DNA of 64,000 nucleotides, taken from assembly GCF_000735455.1 (NCBI RefSeq), contig NZ_JMPS01000030.1, positions 19,686-83,685 on the forward strand, written 5' to 3'. Shown piece after piece: positions 52,610-63,991 of the stretch (the first letter of the stretch is position 1; each line of letters begins with the position of its first letter). Origin of the DNA: Yokenella regensburgei ATCC 49455 (GTDB lineage Bacteria; Pseudomonadota; Gammaproteobacteria; Enterobacterales; Enterobacteriaceae). The translations under genes and the position numbers were made by a program. Below the pieces are notes generated by a model. It did no database searches and had not been told where the DNA came from. It saw only the letters and a program-made list of their open reading frames with translations.

Positions 52610-53704
52610 TCAGGCAGATTCCGCCAGAGCAAGATTCACCTGCGTTTCGATCCGATCCTTGCCATCATAAAGACGCGCGTTTTGTAAGCCGACGAACAGA
52701 CGCTCGCCACGCTTAGGTGCATCATCACCGCGCATCACCACGGTCAGCGGATCGTCATACCAGCCCAGCGGCTGCACCACCAGCTGGGTATAGTGCCCTT
52801 TCGGACTGGCTTCAATAACCTGTACCGGCAGCGGTGAATCCAGGCTGGTGCGACGGCTGACGTCGACCTCCCACGGGCGCAGGAACAGATCGACCGGCCC
52901 CTGATGTACCGGGGTATAGCCAAGCGGCCAACGGTGCGCGCCTACGTGGAATTGACCACCGCGAACCACGCCCTTCAGGCGGTTGACCTCGCCCATGAAC
53001 TCCAGCACGAAGCGGGTGGCCGGTTCGCGCCAGACCTGCTCAGGCTCATCGGCCTGCTCAATACTCCCCTGGCTCATCACCACCACGCGGTTGGCCACCT
53101 CCAGCGCTTCTTCCTGGTCGTGGGTCACAAACACGCTGGTGAATTTCAGCTCTTCATGCAGCTGACGCAGCCAGCGGCGCAGCTCTTTACGCACCTGAGC
53201 ATCAAGCGCGCCGAAAGGCTCATCCAGCAGTAAAATTTGCGGCTCTACCGCCAGCGCACGAGCCAGTGCCACGCGCTGCTTCTGCCCCCCGGAGAGCTGT
53301 GCCGGAAAACGATCGGCAAGATGCGCTAATTGCACCATCTCCAGCAGCTTTGTCACCTTCACTTTGATTTCAGCGCTCGACGGACGTTCACGACGTGGGA
53401 GCACGGTCAGGCCAAAGGCGATGTTGTCGAAGACCGTCATATGGCGGAACAGCGCATAATGCTGGAACACGAAGCCGACTTTGCGGTCGCGCGCGTGCAG
53501 ACGGCTGACGTCGGTGCTGTGAAAACGAATTTGCCCGCTGGTCTGATGTTCCAGCCCGGCGATAATACGCAGCAGCGTGGTTTTACCGGAACCTGACGGC
53601 CCCAGCAGCGCCACCATCTGACCCGATGGAATATCGAGGGAGATATCATTCAGCACCTGGGTGCGACCAAAAGATTTTTTAATACTGGCAATCTCAATGC
53701 TCAT
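52610..53704 (-). CDS. cysA: Sulfate/thiosulfate ABC transporter ATPase CysA
   Basis: 364-residue ATP-binding subunit of the CysPUWA(Sbp) importer. Walker A is [13 protein letters not shown] (about 34-46), the ABC signature is [16 protein letters not shown], and Walker B is [16 protein letters not shown], followed by the H-loop [11 protein letters not shown]-terminal regulatory TOBE-like domain lies at about 240-364. The ATG at 53704 overlaps the end of cysW by 11 bases. Confidence 0.97.
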   Translation of the reverse strand: MSIEIASIKKSFGRTQVLNDISLDIPSGQMVALLGPSGSGKTTLLRIIAGLEHQTSGQIRFHSTDVSRLHARDRKVGFVFQHYALFRHMTVFDNIAFGLTVLPRRERPSSAEIKVKVTKLLEMVQLAHLADRFPAQLSGGQKQRVALARALAVEPQILLLDEPFGALDAQVRKELRRWLRQLHEELKFTSVFVTHDQEEALEVANRVVVMSQGSIEQADEPEQVWREPATRFVLEFMGEVNRLKGVVRGGQFHVGAHRWPLGYTPVHQGPVDLFLRPWEVDVSRRTSLDSPLPVQVIEASPKGHYTQLVVQPLGWYDDPLTVVMRGDDAPKRGERLFVGLQNARLYDGKDRIETQVNLALAESA

Positions 53705-54569
53705 GATGTTTCTCCTGTTGCGCGCGCTTTTCCTGATTCTCCAGGCGCCACTGCAACATACTCTTTAAAAACAGGGTCACTATAGCCATTAACGTCAGCA
53801 GGGCCGCGGCGGTGAAAGCGCCAACGGTGTTGTAGTCCTGCTCCAGCAGCTCAATCTGCAGCGGCAGCGACAGCGTTTCACCGCGAATCGAACCGGATAC
53901 CACCGAGACGGCACCAAACTCGCCAATTGCGCGGGCGTTGGTCAGCACGACACCGTACAGCAGCGCCCAGCGAATGTTCGGCAGCGTCACCCGGCGGAAC
54001 ATCTGCCAGCCGGAGGCACCGAGCAGCACCGCGGCTTCGTCTTCGTTGCTACCCTGGCTCAGCATCACCGGCACCAGCTCGCGCACCACAAACGGACAGG
54101 TGACGAAGATAGTCGCCAGCACCATGCCCGGCCAGGCAAACATAATCTGCAGGTTGTGCTCATCCAGCCAGCCGCCGAGCGGACCGTTAGAGCCATAAAA
54201 CAGCAGATATACCAGCCCCGCCACCACCGGCGAAACCGCAAACGGAATATCGAGCAGGGTCAGCAGCAGCTGGCGCCCGGGGAAGTTGAAGCGGGTCACC
54301 AGCCACGCCAGCAGCGTGCCGAACACCAGGTTAACCGGCACCGTAATCAGCGCAATCATCAGCGTCAGCCAGATAGCGTGGAGCATGTCCGAATCCGCCA
54401 GATTGTGCAGCACCGGCATCAGCCCTTTGCTGAATGCCTGGACGAAGATGTAGATCATCGGCACCAGCAGGATAAACGCGGAAACCAGCATCCCGGTGCC
54501 TATCAGAAACCATTTTCCCCAGTTGATGCGGGGGGCGTCATAGCGCTTCAATTGCGTAACTTCTGCCAT
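53694..54569 (-). CDS. cysW: Sulfate/thiosulfate ABC permease CysW
   Basis: 291-residue inner-membrane permease with about six helices. The EAA loop that contacts CysA is visible as [25 protein letters not shown] (about 165-190). It forms the channel together with CysU. It overlaps cysU by one base and cysA by 11. Confidence 0.97.
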   Translation of the reverse strand: MAEVTQLKRYDAPRINWGKWFLIGTGMLVSAFILLVPMIYIFVQAFSKGLMPVLHNLADSDMLHAIWLTLMIALITVPVNLVFGTLLAWLVTRFNFPGRQLLLTLLDIPFAVSPVVAGLVYLLFYGSNGPLGGWLDEHNLQIMFAWPGMVLATIFVTCPFVVRELVPVMLSQGSNEDEAAVLLGASGWQMFRRVTLPNIRWALLYGVVLTNARAIGEFGAVSVVSGSIRGETLSLPLQIELLEQDYNTVGAFTAAALLTLMAIVTLFLKSMLQWRLENQEKRAQQEKHHEH

Positions 54570-55402
54570 CAGTGACCTACCACGCGTCGACCAAAGCGAC
54601 TTTGCAGGGTGTTAATCGAGAACAACAGCAGCAACGACGCACCGAGAATAACCGACGCAATCGCGCTCGCCGCCGGATAATCAAACTCCTGCAGACGTAC
54701 AAAAATCATCAGCGAGGTCACTTCCGTTTTCCAGGCGATGTTGCCGGCGATGAAAATCACCGCGCCAAACTCCCCAAGGCTGCGGGTGAACGACAGCGCA
54801 ATGCCCGCCAGCAGCGCCGGAGAGAGCTCCGGCAGCACCACCTTGCGGAAACTTTGCAGACGGGTCGCCCCAAGGGTTTCCGCCGCTTCTTCATATTCCG
54901 GGCCTAACTCTTCCAGCACCGGCTGCACGGTACGCACCACGAACGGGATGCTGGTAAAGGCCATCGCCACCGCGATCCCAAGCCAGGTGTAGGTGACTTT
55001 GATATCAAACTTCGCCAGCCACTCGCCGTAAAAACCGTTCACTGAGAACAGCGACGCCAGCGTCAGGCCCGCCACCGCCGTTGGCAGGGCGAACGGCAGA
55101 TCCATCAGTGCATCCAGCAGGGTACGCCCCGGAAAACGATAGCGGGTTAAGATCCACGCCATCAGCAGGCCAAACACACCGTTGAAAATGGATGCCACAA
55201 ACGCCGAGAGCAACGTCACCTTATAAGCCGCCACCACCTGCGGGTTGGCAATTACGTCCCAGTACTGCGCCCAGGTCATCTGAGAGAGCTGCATAACCAG
55301 TGCGCTGAGCGGCAGCAGCAGGATCAGACAGACAAACAGCAGGCTGGTGCCGAGGCTCAGGGTGAAGCCCGGCAGTACGCGCCGGGATGAGACAGCAAAC
55401 AT
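54569..55402 (-). CDS. cysU: Sulfate/thiosulfate ABC permease CysU (CysT)
   Basis: 277-residue inner-membrane permease with about six helices and the EAA motif EYEEAAETLGATRLQSFRKVVLPELS (about 160-185). It starts at ATG 55402, whose A is also the last base of the cysP stop (TAATG). Confidence 0.97.
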   Translation of the reverse strand: MFAVSSRRVLPGFTLSLGTSLLFVCLILLLPLSALVMQLSQMTWAQYWDVIANPQVVAAYKVTLLSAFVASIFNGVFGLLMAWILTRYRFPGRTLLDALMDLPFALPTAVAGLTLASLFSVNGFYGEWLAKFDIKVTYTWLGIAVAMAFTSIPFVVRTVQPVLEELGPEYEEAAETLGATRLQSFRKVVLPELSPALLAGIALSFTRSLGEFGAVIFIAGNIAWKTEVTSLMIFVRLQEFDYPAASAIASVILGASLLLLFSINTLQSRFGRRVVGH

Positions 55403-56421
55403 TACTTACGCCCCGCCGCCAACAGTTTGTCCAGCTCGCCGCCGCTGACAAAGTGAGTTTTCATCACTTCCGGCCATGCGCCGAATTTATCTTCCACGCG
55501 GAACAGTTCGGTCTGTGGGAACTTGTCTTTCAGCTTGTCCATCACCTGCGGGTTATTCACGCGATAGTAGTAATCGGTGATGATGGTCTGCGCCTGCGGA
55601 CTGTAGAGATAGTTCAGGTATGCCTTCGCCGCTTTTTCCGTGCCGTTGGCCTTCACGTTTTTATCCACCCACGCCACCGGGAACTCGGCGAGAATGTTCA
55701 CCTTCGGTACCACCACTTCAAAGCCCTGGTCTTCATACTGCTTACGAATGTTGTTCACTTCCGATTCGAAGGTGATGAGCACATCGCCCAGCCCGCGTTC
55801 AACGAAGGTCGTCGTCGCCCCGCGTCCGCCGGTATCAAACACTTCGACGTTTTTCAGGAACTGGGTCATGAACTGTTCGGTTTTGGCTTTGTCGCCGCCG
55901 TCGGCTTTATCTGCGGCGCCCCATGCCGCCAGATAGGTATAGCGTGCGTTACCGGAGGTTTTCGGATTCGGGAAAATCAGCTTCACGTCCGGACGTACCA
56001 GGTCATTCCAGTCGTGGATATTCTTCGGGTTGCCCTTACGCACCAGGAACGCCATGGTCGAATAGAACGGCGAGCTGTTGTTCGGCAGACGGCTCTGCCA
56101 GTCGGCCGGAATGAGCTTACCTTTATCGTGCAGAATTTGTACGTCGGTCACCTGGTTATAGGTCACCACATCAGCTTTCAGGCCCTGCAGAATCGCCAGC
56201 GCCTGCTTCGAGGAGCCCGCATGAGACTGTTTGATAGCAAGCTTGTCACCGCCGTTTTCCTGCGCCCACTGCTGCTCAAACGGCGGATTCAGGGCGGCAA
56301 ACAGCTCACGGGACACGTCGTAAGAGCTATTGAGTAACTCCGTCGCCTGCGCCTGGGCTGTCAGCAGCACCAGCGCACCCAGCGCCAGATATCCTTTTTT
56401 CAGTGTTTTTACCCCGGCCAT
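55402..56421 (-). CDS. cysP: Thiosulfate-binding periplasmic protein CysP
   Basis: 339-residue solute-binding protein with a Sec signal peptide cleaved after AQA (about residue 26). The mature part has the sulfate/thiosulfate-binding family blocks [39 protein letters not shown] and [17 protein letters not shown]. It is the first gene of cysPUWA. In E. coli the operon is activated by CysB with acetylserine. It diverges from nudI over 189 bp. Confidence 0.97.
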   Translation of the reverse strand: MAGVKTLKKGYLALGALVLLTAQAQATELLNSSYDVSRELFAALNPPFEQQWAQENGGDKLAIKQSHAGSSKQALAILQGLKADVVTYNQVTDVQILHDKGKLIPADWQSRLPNNSSPFYSTMAFLVRKGNPKNIHDWNDLVRPDVKLIFPNPKTSGNARYTYLAAWGAADKADGGDKAKTEQFMTQFLKNVEVFDTGGRGATTTFVERGLGDVLITFESEVNNIRKQYEDQGFEVVVPKVNILAEFPVAWVDKNVKANGTEKAAKAYLNYLYSPQAQTIITDYYYRVNNPQVMDKLKDKFPQTELFRVEDKFGAWPEVMKTHFVSGGELDKLLAAGRK

Positions 56422-56486
56422 TGCGCACCCTTATATCAATATGATGATTCGATGTTCATCATATTTATAACCAGGGTTAAAGCTGT

Positions 56487-56505
56487 AACGGTTTTATATA
56501 CCGTT
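56487..56505. promoter_or_regulatory. Palindrome in the cysP-nudI control region
   Basis: Arms AACGGT and ACCGTT are separated by seven AT-only bases, 66-84 bp upstream of the cysP start. It could be part of the CysB-binding region or a promoter element; CysB sites have poor consensus, so this is tentative. Confidence 0.4.
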
Positions 56506-56610
56506 TGGTGATTTGGAAGTTGAAAAGAGAATAAGGGGGAGCGCAATTTCTGATACGCGGTATTTTAGTATCCTTGTATCACTTAATCCGCAGCTCATAA
56601 GGAACCCTAC

Positions 56611-57036
56611 ATGCGTCAACGGACGATTGTCTGCCCCATTATTCAGAACAACGGCGAATATCTGCTGTGCCAGATGGCGGCAGATCGCGGTGTATTTCCC
56701 GGCCAGTGGGCGCTGTCCGGCGGCGGTACTGAGCCTGGAGAAACGATTGAAGCAGCGTTACTGCGCGAAATCCGCGAAGAGCTCGGCGAAGCGCTGGAAA
56801 TCACCAGCGTTAAGCCGTGGACCTTTCGCGACGATACCCGGGTAAAAACCTATGCCGACGGCAGCCAGGAAGAAATCTACATGGTGTATCTGATGTTTGA
56901 CTGCGAAAGCCGCAACCGCGAGGTGACCTTCAACGAAGAGTTTCAGGCTATTGCGTGGGTAAAACCGGAGGATTTGGGGAAATACGATCTCAACGTCGCA
57001 ACCCGGCAGACCTTTAAAGACAAAGGATTACTCTAG
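56611..57036 (+). CDS. nudI: Nucleoside triphosphatase NudI
   Basis: 141-residue Nudix hydrolase matching E. coli NudI (YfaO), which prefers pyrimidine deoxynucleoside triphosphates. The Nudix box is [24 protein letters not shown] with the essential REIREEL(G) residues (about 38-60). The ATG at 56611 has TAAGGAACC upstream. In E. coli K-12 the gene lies elsewhere (near arn/ais); here it takes the position between cysP and yfeX. A REP-like palindrome follows. Confidence 0.95.
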   Translation: MRQRTIVCPIIQNNGEYLLCQMAADRGVFPGQWALSGGGTEPGETIEAALLREIREELGEALEITSVKPWTFRDDTRVKTYADGSQEEIYMVYLMFDCESRNREVTFNEEFQAIAWVKPEDLGKYDLNVATRQTFKDKGLL

Positions 57037-57045
57037 GTTGTGTTG

Positions 57046-57076
57046 TATGCCCGGCAAGCGCAATGCACCGGGCATA
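57046..57076. repeat. REP-like palindrome after nudI
   Basis: Arms TATGCCCGG and CCGGGCATA flank CAAGCGCAATGCA. This is the general form of the enterobacterial REP/PU family. It sits in the convergent gap between nudI and yfeX and may act as a shared transcription end. Confidence 0.7.
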
Positions 57077-57084
57077 CTGGCAGC

Positions 57085-58023
<939 letters not shown>

Positions 58024-58076
58024 GTTGGCGCTTATTGTACCCGCTTTTGCAGAAAGTGCGGACCACTCAGATCAAT

Positions 58077-58649
58077 TTAACGCTGCCAGATAATCCTGCT
58101 GACCTTCCAGTTTTTCAGCGTATCGTCAGAGGGCATCAGACCTTCCGGCCCGTTCCAGTTGCCGCTGAACAGGTAGCTGATGTGCTGGCTGTTTTTCGCT
58201 TTACACACCACGCTCTGGCTGTCTTCGCCACTGGCTTTCTGACAGTTACCATAGGCTTTGTCATAGATGCTGCTGAACGGCGCCCCCACGTTTACGCTAC
58301 CGCTGGCAATGTTCGGGTCCAGCACATCAATACGGCTTACGGTTCCGGACTCACCGTTAATCACCATCGCCAGCTTGTCGCCCTTCAGCGCTTCAAAGTA
58401 GCGAACGATATTGCCGTTTTCACCTTTCATCCCGCTACGCAGGCGGTAGTCTCCGCTCAGCGCGTCACTGATAGCAGATTCGTTCAGCGGCGTGCTGCCA
58501 CTGAGCTTGCCAACGCCCTGCTCTGTCACCTCAGTAGAAGAACCAAACCAGTTCCACGGATAGGCGGCAGACCAGTTCACCGAGCCCAGCGTCGAACAGC
58601 CGGTCAACGTCAGGGGAAGCGCGCAAAGTAATAAACGCAACGATTTCAT
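58077..58649 (-). CDS. yfeY: Lipoprotein YfeY (DUF1131)
   Basis: 190 residues from ATG 58649 (MKSLRLLLCA), preceded by AAAGGATGAG. The signal peptide ends in the lipobox LTGC (Cys at about 18). The rest matches E. coli YfeY, a sigma-E-regulated lipoprotein (DUF1131/RpoE-regulated lipoprotein) of unknown function, ending in GPEGLMPSDDTLKNWKVSRIIW. It is the third gene of the ypeA-yfeZ-yfeY-yfeX run. Confidence 0.93.
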   Translation of the reverse strand: MKSLRLLLCALPLTLTGCSTLGSVNWSAAYPWNWFGSSTEVTEQGVGKLSGSTPLNESAISDALSGDYRLRSGMKGENGNIVRYFEALKGDKLAMVINGESGTVSRIDVLDPNIASGSVNVGAPFSSIYDKAYGNCQKASGEDSQSVVCKAKNSQHISYLFSGNWNGPEGLMPSDDTLKNWKVSRIIWQR

Positions 58650-58698
58650 CGACTCATCCTTTCTCTTTTTATTCAACGGCAGTTGGAGTGCGAAAATC

Positions 58699-59151
58699 CT
58701 AAAAAGTGCCGCCGGAGGTAAAACAGGCGTGTAAACGACGACTGGAAAGTAACCACCACAGCGCGAAGCCATCGAGGATCACAAGCGTCAGCCCAATGCC
58801 AGAGACCGCCTCGCCTCGCCACCACAGCAGCGGCTGCCAGAGCAGCAGTACCAGTTGAGCCGCTATCAGCAGCCAGCGAATGGCGCGCCATACCCGCGGA
58901 TAGAGATGGCGACGGCCGCTCAATAAAAATGCGGCTACCGCCGGGACACCGGGTAGTAGCCCTAACCAGAAGTTATCGTGATCGGGATAGAACAGGTTAA
59001 GCAGGGTGTCGCCCTGCTGGCGCGAGGCACCGGCCATCACGAACAGCACCCAGGTACGTGCCTGAAGCAGTAAAATGCACCAGAAAAGCAGCGGCAGACG
59101 CAGCCGTCCCTGCGGATCATAATCCGAGGGTAAAAAATCAATACTCTTCAT
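58699..59151 (-). CDS. yfeZ: DUF2919 membrane protein YfeZ
   Basis: 150-residue inner-membrane protein with four hydrophobic segments (about 20-38, 60-76, 92-107, 115-135). The conserved N-terminal [24 protein letters not shown] is characteristic of DUF2919. Function unknown. It overlaps the end of ypeA by 14 bases, so it is translationally coupled to that gene. Confidence 0.9.
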   Translation of the reverse strand: MKSIDFLPSDYDPQGRLRLPLLFWCILLLQARTWVLFVMAGASRQQGDTLLNLFYPDHDNFWLGLLPGVPAVAAFLLSGRRHLYPRVWRAIRWLLIAAQLVLLLWQPLLWWRGEAVSGIGLTLVILDGFALWWLLSSRRLHACFTSGGTF

Positions 59152-59563
59152 CTTCTATCAGGCGTTTGCCCAGAATCTCCACGTCGCCGTGTTCATAGCC
59201 AAGACGTTCATACATGCCAATAACCACATCGTTATCATCACGAACCATGATCTGAATTTTCGGGCAGCCGCGCGCAATGAGCTTTTTCTCAAGTCGATTC
59301 AGCAGCGCATTGGCGATACCGCGTCCACGGTACTCCGGGTGAACGCCAAGATAGTACGCCGATCCCCGGTGGCCGTCATAGCCTCCCATAATCGTGCCCA
59401 CCACCTCACCGTTGACTTCGGCTACCAGAAACAGGCTGACGTCATGATTCACTTTGCGCTCAATGTCCATTTCCGGATCGTTCCATGGGCGCAACAGGTC
59501 GCAACGCTCCCACAAGGTGATAACCTCTTCGAAGTCTTGCTGGCGGAAAACGCGTATCTCCAT
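59138..59563 (-). CDS. ypeA: GNAT-family acetyltransferase YpeA
   Basis: 141-residue N-acetyltransferase of the GNAT fold, with the acetyl-CoA-binding motif A in [22 protein letters not shown] (Q/RxxGxG/A). It matches E. coli YpeA; substrate unknown. The start at ATG 59563 (MEIRVFRQ) is supported by GGGGAA upstream; further in-frame ATGs upstream are not. It opens the yfeXYZ-ypeA cluster, divergent from amiA. Confidence 0.94.
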   Translation of the reverse strand: MEIRVFRQQDFEEVITLWERCDLLRPWNDPEMDIERKVNHDVSLFLVAEVNGEVVGTIMGGYDGHRGSAYYLGVHPEYRGRGIANALLNRLEKKLIARGCPKIQIMVRDDNDVVIGMYERLGYEHGDVEILGKRLIEDEEY

Positions 59564-59775
59564 GGTATTCCCCATTTTTCTGGCCTGAAAACAGTGATTA
59601 TGGCGTGAACAGCCCAATTATCCAACATCCAGCGATTCATGACGAAAAAAATGGCATAATAGGCTGTTTGTCATGTATTGAAATGAAAAGTAAAACAATT
59701 CTCATTGAGAAGAGTCGTCAAGGCAAACACGATACGCTATAACATCTGGAACCAGACTTATACAACTCAGGCCGC

Positions 59776-61567
<1,792 letters not shown>

Positions 61568-61608
61568 GACACAGTCTTACGACAATCCCCGAAACCAGCC
61601 CTCCCCCG

Positions 61609-61622
61609 TTGATCGCGATCAA
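61609..61622. promoter_or_regulatory. Perfect FNR/CRP-family box upstream of the TetR-family gene
   Basis: TTGATCGCGATCAA is a perfect 14-bp palindrome matching the FNR consensus TTGAT-N4-ATCAA at every defined position. It is centred 41.5 bp upstream of base 61657, the likely transcription start set by the -10 box TATGAT (61646-61651). That is the class II activator position. Confidence 0.7.
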
Positions 61623-61625
61623 AAT

Positions 61626-61653
61626 GAATCATACCGTCTGGTCGGTATGATTC
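61626..61653. promoter_or_regulatory. Probable TetR-family operator
   Basis: Perfect 11-bp arms GAATCATACCG and CGGTATGATTC around six bases. It covers the predicted -10 box TATGAT and ends 5 bp before the ATG of the TetR-family gene, as expected of an autorepressing site. Confidence 0.75.
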
Positions 61654-61658
61654 GCCGC

Positions 61659-62225
61659 ATGAGTACAGAAACCCTTCATCGAAAAAAAGATCCTGCACGC
61701 CTTCAGGCACAGTTACTTGAATCTGCGGCCATGATTGCCGGTCGCGATGGCATTGCCGCCCTCTCGCTTAATGCGGTCGCGCGGGAGGCCGGTGTCAGTA
61801 AAGGAGGGTTGCTGCATCATTTCCCCAACAAGCAGGCGCTGATCTTTGCCCTGTTTGCGCGCCTGCTGGCCATTATGGAAGAGGCGATTTCAGGATTGAT
61901 GCAAAACGATCGGGTCGCCTACGGACGTTTCACCCGTGCCTACCTGAACTATCTGTCTGACCTGACGGATACCCATGAGAGCCGTCAGTTGATGGTGCTG
62001 TCACTCGCCATGCCGGATGAGCCGGTGCTGCGAAAATGCTGGCGCGACTGGATGCTGGAACATCTGGCGCAGGGGGATGAACTGGATAATGGCCCGACGG
62101 GGACGCTGGTGCGTTACGCCGCAGACGGTATCTGGTTATCAGAGCTAACGGAAGGACGGACAATGGATGCCGAACATCGGCGGTCGCTGGTCAGCAGTCT
62201 GAGCAAAATGACACTACCGGCGTAA
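61659..62225 (+). CDS. TetR/AcrR-family transcriptional regulator
   Basis: 188 residues from the ATG at 61659. The N-terminal helix-turn-helix (about 15-60) is clear: LLESAAMIAGRDGIAALSLN, then VAREAGVSKGGLLHHFPNKQ. The C-terminal ligand domain is helical and unassigned. An in-frame ATG 12 bp upstream lies inside the operator and behind the predicted transcription start. Neither start has a Shine-Dalgarno sequence, so the mRNA may be leaderless. It is in the place of eutR of E. coli. It probably represses itself and perhaps the microcompartment operon downstream; its ligand is unknown. Confidence 0.88.
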   Translation: MSTETLHRKKDPARLQAQLLESAAMIAGRDGIAALSLNAVAREAGVSKGGLLHHFPNKQALIFALFARLLAIMEEAISGLMQNDRVAYGRFTRAYLNYLSDLTDTHESRQLMVLSLAMPDEPVLRKCWRDWMLEHLAQGDELDNGPTGTLVRYAADGIWLSELTEGRTMDAEHRRSLVSSLSKMTLPA

Positions 62226-62258
62226 ATTCACGTCCGGCGCAAGACCGGGGAACCACCG

Positions 62259-63056
62259 ATGCGTTACATCATCAATGCCAGCCTGATTTACGATGCCAGC
62301 AATGGTTCGCTAAGCCTGCCCGGCGGGCACGAAGCGGAAACCCAACTCTCGGTCACGGCCAACGCGCTGCTGCAGTTTTTTCTGCAGCATCATGATGTCG
62401 TTAGCCGCGAAGAGGTGCTGAAAAAAGTCTGGGACGATAACGGGCTAACCTCCTCCAACGCCAATCTCAACCAGTATCTCAGCATGCTGCGCAAGACCTT
62501 CCGTCAGTATGACATTGAGAACATCATCATCACTATTTCGCGTGGCAACCTGCAGCTTAATCCGCAGCTGCAGATTGAAACACTCGACGAGCCTTTTACC
62601 GGGACCAGCGAGGCACCGAAAACCGATATCGACACCGAGCGCATCGAGCCCGCGGCACCACCCCGCCCTGCAATGCGGCATCGTGGCCGCTGCTGGTATC
62701 TTGCCAGCGCCGCGCTGCTTGGCATTGCCGCTCTGCTTTTGAGTTTCACCCTCGCGGGTAAAAAACCTTTACGCCCGCTAAGCCTGACCCCGATGACCCA
62801 CAGCCAGTGCGAACTACTGGCCAGTGAAGACATGCTGAGCTCGGTGGCCGCCAGCACCTACGGTAGCAATTTCGATGCCGTGCGCCAGCGCCTCAGTCTG
62901 AACTGTAAGCCTGGTGAGCGCTTCGTCTTTTTCTACGGCGATAAGCTGCAAACTAATGGGCTGGGCCGCGTCTTCCTCGCGCACTGCGCCGTTCATGAAG
63001 ACAACGCCTTCAGCTACTGCGACAACTATTTTTACTACTCGTGGAAACCGCAATGA
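62259..63056 (+). CDS. ToxR/MarT-like membrane-anchored winged-helix regulator
   Basis: 265 residues. An N-terminal OmpR/ToxR-type winged-helix domain (about 1-105) includes VVSREEVLKKVWDDNG and SNANLNQYLSMLRKTFRQY. A Pro/Thr-rich linker and one membrane helix (about 147-167, YLASAALLGIAALLLSFTL) follow. The C-terminal 95 residues are periplasmic with four cysteines (in SQCELL, LNCKPG, AHCAVH, SYCDN) able to form disulfides. This is the architecture of ToxR, CadC, YqeI and MarT. It starts 33 bp after the TetR-family gene and overlaps the next gene by 4 bases. Confidence 0.82.
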   Translation: MRYIINASLIYDASNGSLSLPGGHEAETQLSVTANALLQFFLQHHDVVSREEVLKKVWDDNGLTSSNANLNQYLSMLRKTFRQYDIENIIITISRGNLQLNPQLQIETLDEPFTGTSEAPKTDIDTERIEPAAPPRPAMRHRGRCWYLASAALLGIAALLLSFTLAGKKPLRPLSLTPMTHSQCELLASEDMLSSVAASTYGSNFDAVRQRLSLNCKPGERFVFFYGDKLQTNGLGRVFLAHCAVHEDNAFSYCDNYFYYSWKPQ

Positions 63057-63571
63057 CGCTCTCCCCGCGCACGACTTTTCTGCTCTCTGCCGCCCTGTTT
63101 ACTGCCGTAGTGGGATACTGCGGATGGCAGCTCATTCCCGGGGAGACCCCCGGCATCATGGCCTGTTCAACGAAAGGCATCATGCGCTTTGAAAATATGG
63201 AGAAAGAGAACGTCAACGGCAATATTCACTTCAACTTTGCCGCCGGTGGCAAAGGATCAATCGTGGTGGAAGGCTACACCGATTCCGACGCCGGATGGCT
63301 GTACCTCCAGCGTTACGTCAAGTTCAACTACACCAGCAAACGCATCTCGCCCACTGAACGCCAGTATCGCATCAGCAAGTGGGAGTCCAGCGCCTCGTCT
63401 ATCGATCAGTCGCCGGATGTCATCTTCGATTACTTCATGCGCGAGATGTCTGACAGCCACGACGGACTCTTTCTGAACGCCCAGCGGCTCAATGATAAAG
63501 CGCTCTTACTCAGTTCTATCAACTCCCCACTGTTCATCTGCACCCTGAAGTCCGGCAGCAAGTTTGACTGA
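63053..63571 (+). CDS. FidL-like membrane protein, partner of the ToxR-like regulator
   Basis: 172 residues from ATG 63053, which overlaps the previous stop (ATGA); a GTG 12 bp upstream is less likely. There is one N-terminal membrane helix (about 8-26, FLLSAALFTAVVGYCGWQL). The periplasmic domain begins near the conserved ACSTKGIMRF and has alternating beta-type segments (GNIHFNFAAGGKGSIVVEG). The pattern fits the FidL-like family; in Salmonella fidL adjoins the ToxR-like marT. A role as a ToxS-type stabiliser or sensor of the regulator is inferred from the pairing. Confidence 0.7.
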   Translation: MTLSPRTTFLLSAALFTAVVGYCGWQLIPGETPGIMACSTKGIMRFENMEKENVNGNIHFNFAAGGKGSIVVEGYTDSDAGWLYLQRYVKFNYTSKRISPTERQYRISKWESSASSIDQSPDVIFDYFMREMSDSHDGLFLNAQRLNDKALLLSSINSPLFICTLKSGSKFD

Positions 63572-63975
63572 CTTCACAGTTCGCCATTTTCATCTTTTTC
63601 ACCTTATTTAGCTTTGCATTTCCTCGCCCTTTACGCCGCCAGAATCTTGCCATAAACCACACTTATCATGTGGCTTAACTACCTTGCGCTTCCATCCTGT
63701 TAGCAATCCGCTAACAAAGTTAAACCCGCCTCCAGCCCCCTTTTTCACCACCTTATTGGCCGTCAAAAACACTGCCACCAAACAGCACATACACATAAAG
63801 ACAGGGCTAAAAAAGCCTAAATATCAGAATAAAAAACCAAGAACATTCACTGACTGGATTTAAATTTCATTTCAGTTTGAAAGACCTATAGTGGCCGTGA
63901 ACACCGATGCCGCCCGGCCAGGCCGACGCGCAGACGGTTTTCACATTCCCAGGACCCTTTTATGGAGAAAGCACA
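63572..63975 (+). other. Control region of the putative microcompartment operon
   Basis: 404 bp with no credible gene. It holds an inverted repeat CCACA...TGTGG (63657-63673), a better one with arms TGTTAGC and GCTAACA around AATCC (63698-63716), and a -10-like TATAGT at 63887-63892 with no good -35 (suggesting an activator). A leader of about 77 nt follows. The region is locally AT-richer (63775-63885) than its surroundings. Confidence 0.6.
63698..63716. promoter_or_regulatory. Inverted repeat, candidate operator
   Basis: Perfect 7-bp arms TGTTAGC and GCTAACA separated by AATCC. It lies about 180 bp upstream of the predicted -10 box and after the FidL-like gene. It could be bound by the ToxR-like or another regulator; it differs from the TetR-family operator. 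Confidence 0.45.
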
Positions 63976-63991
63976 ATGGGTGATGCATTAG
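63962..63991 (+). CDS. Possible nine-codon upstream reading frame
   Basis: ATG 63962 to TAG 63989-63991 encodes MEKAQWVMH. It has AGGA seven bases upstream and overlaps the first 16 bases of the shell-protein gene in another frame. It may only be chance, but it could couple or damp translation of the next gene. Confidence 0.25.
   Translation: MEKAQWVMH

Noticed and set aside
59699..59711. TTCTCATTGAGAA palindrome upstream of amiA, as a Fur-type or other operator
   Set aside because: It matches no consensus well enough; arms are only six bases, and similar motifs are expected by chance in AT-rich DNA.
61647..62225. The longer reading of the TetR-family gene starting at ATG 61647
   Set aside because: That ATG is inside the operator and the predicted -10 box, upstream of the likely transcription start, with no Shine-Dalgarno sequence.
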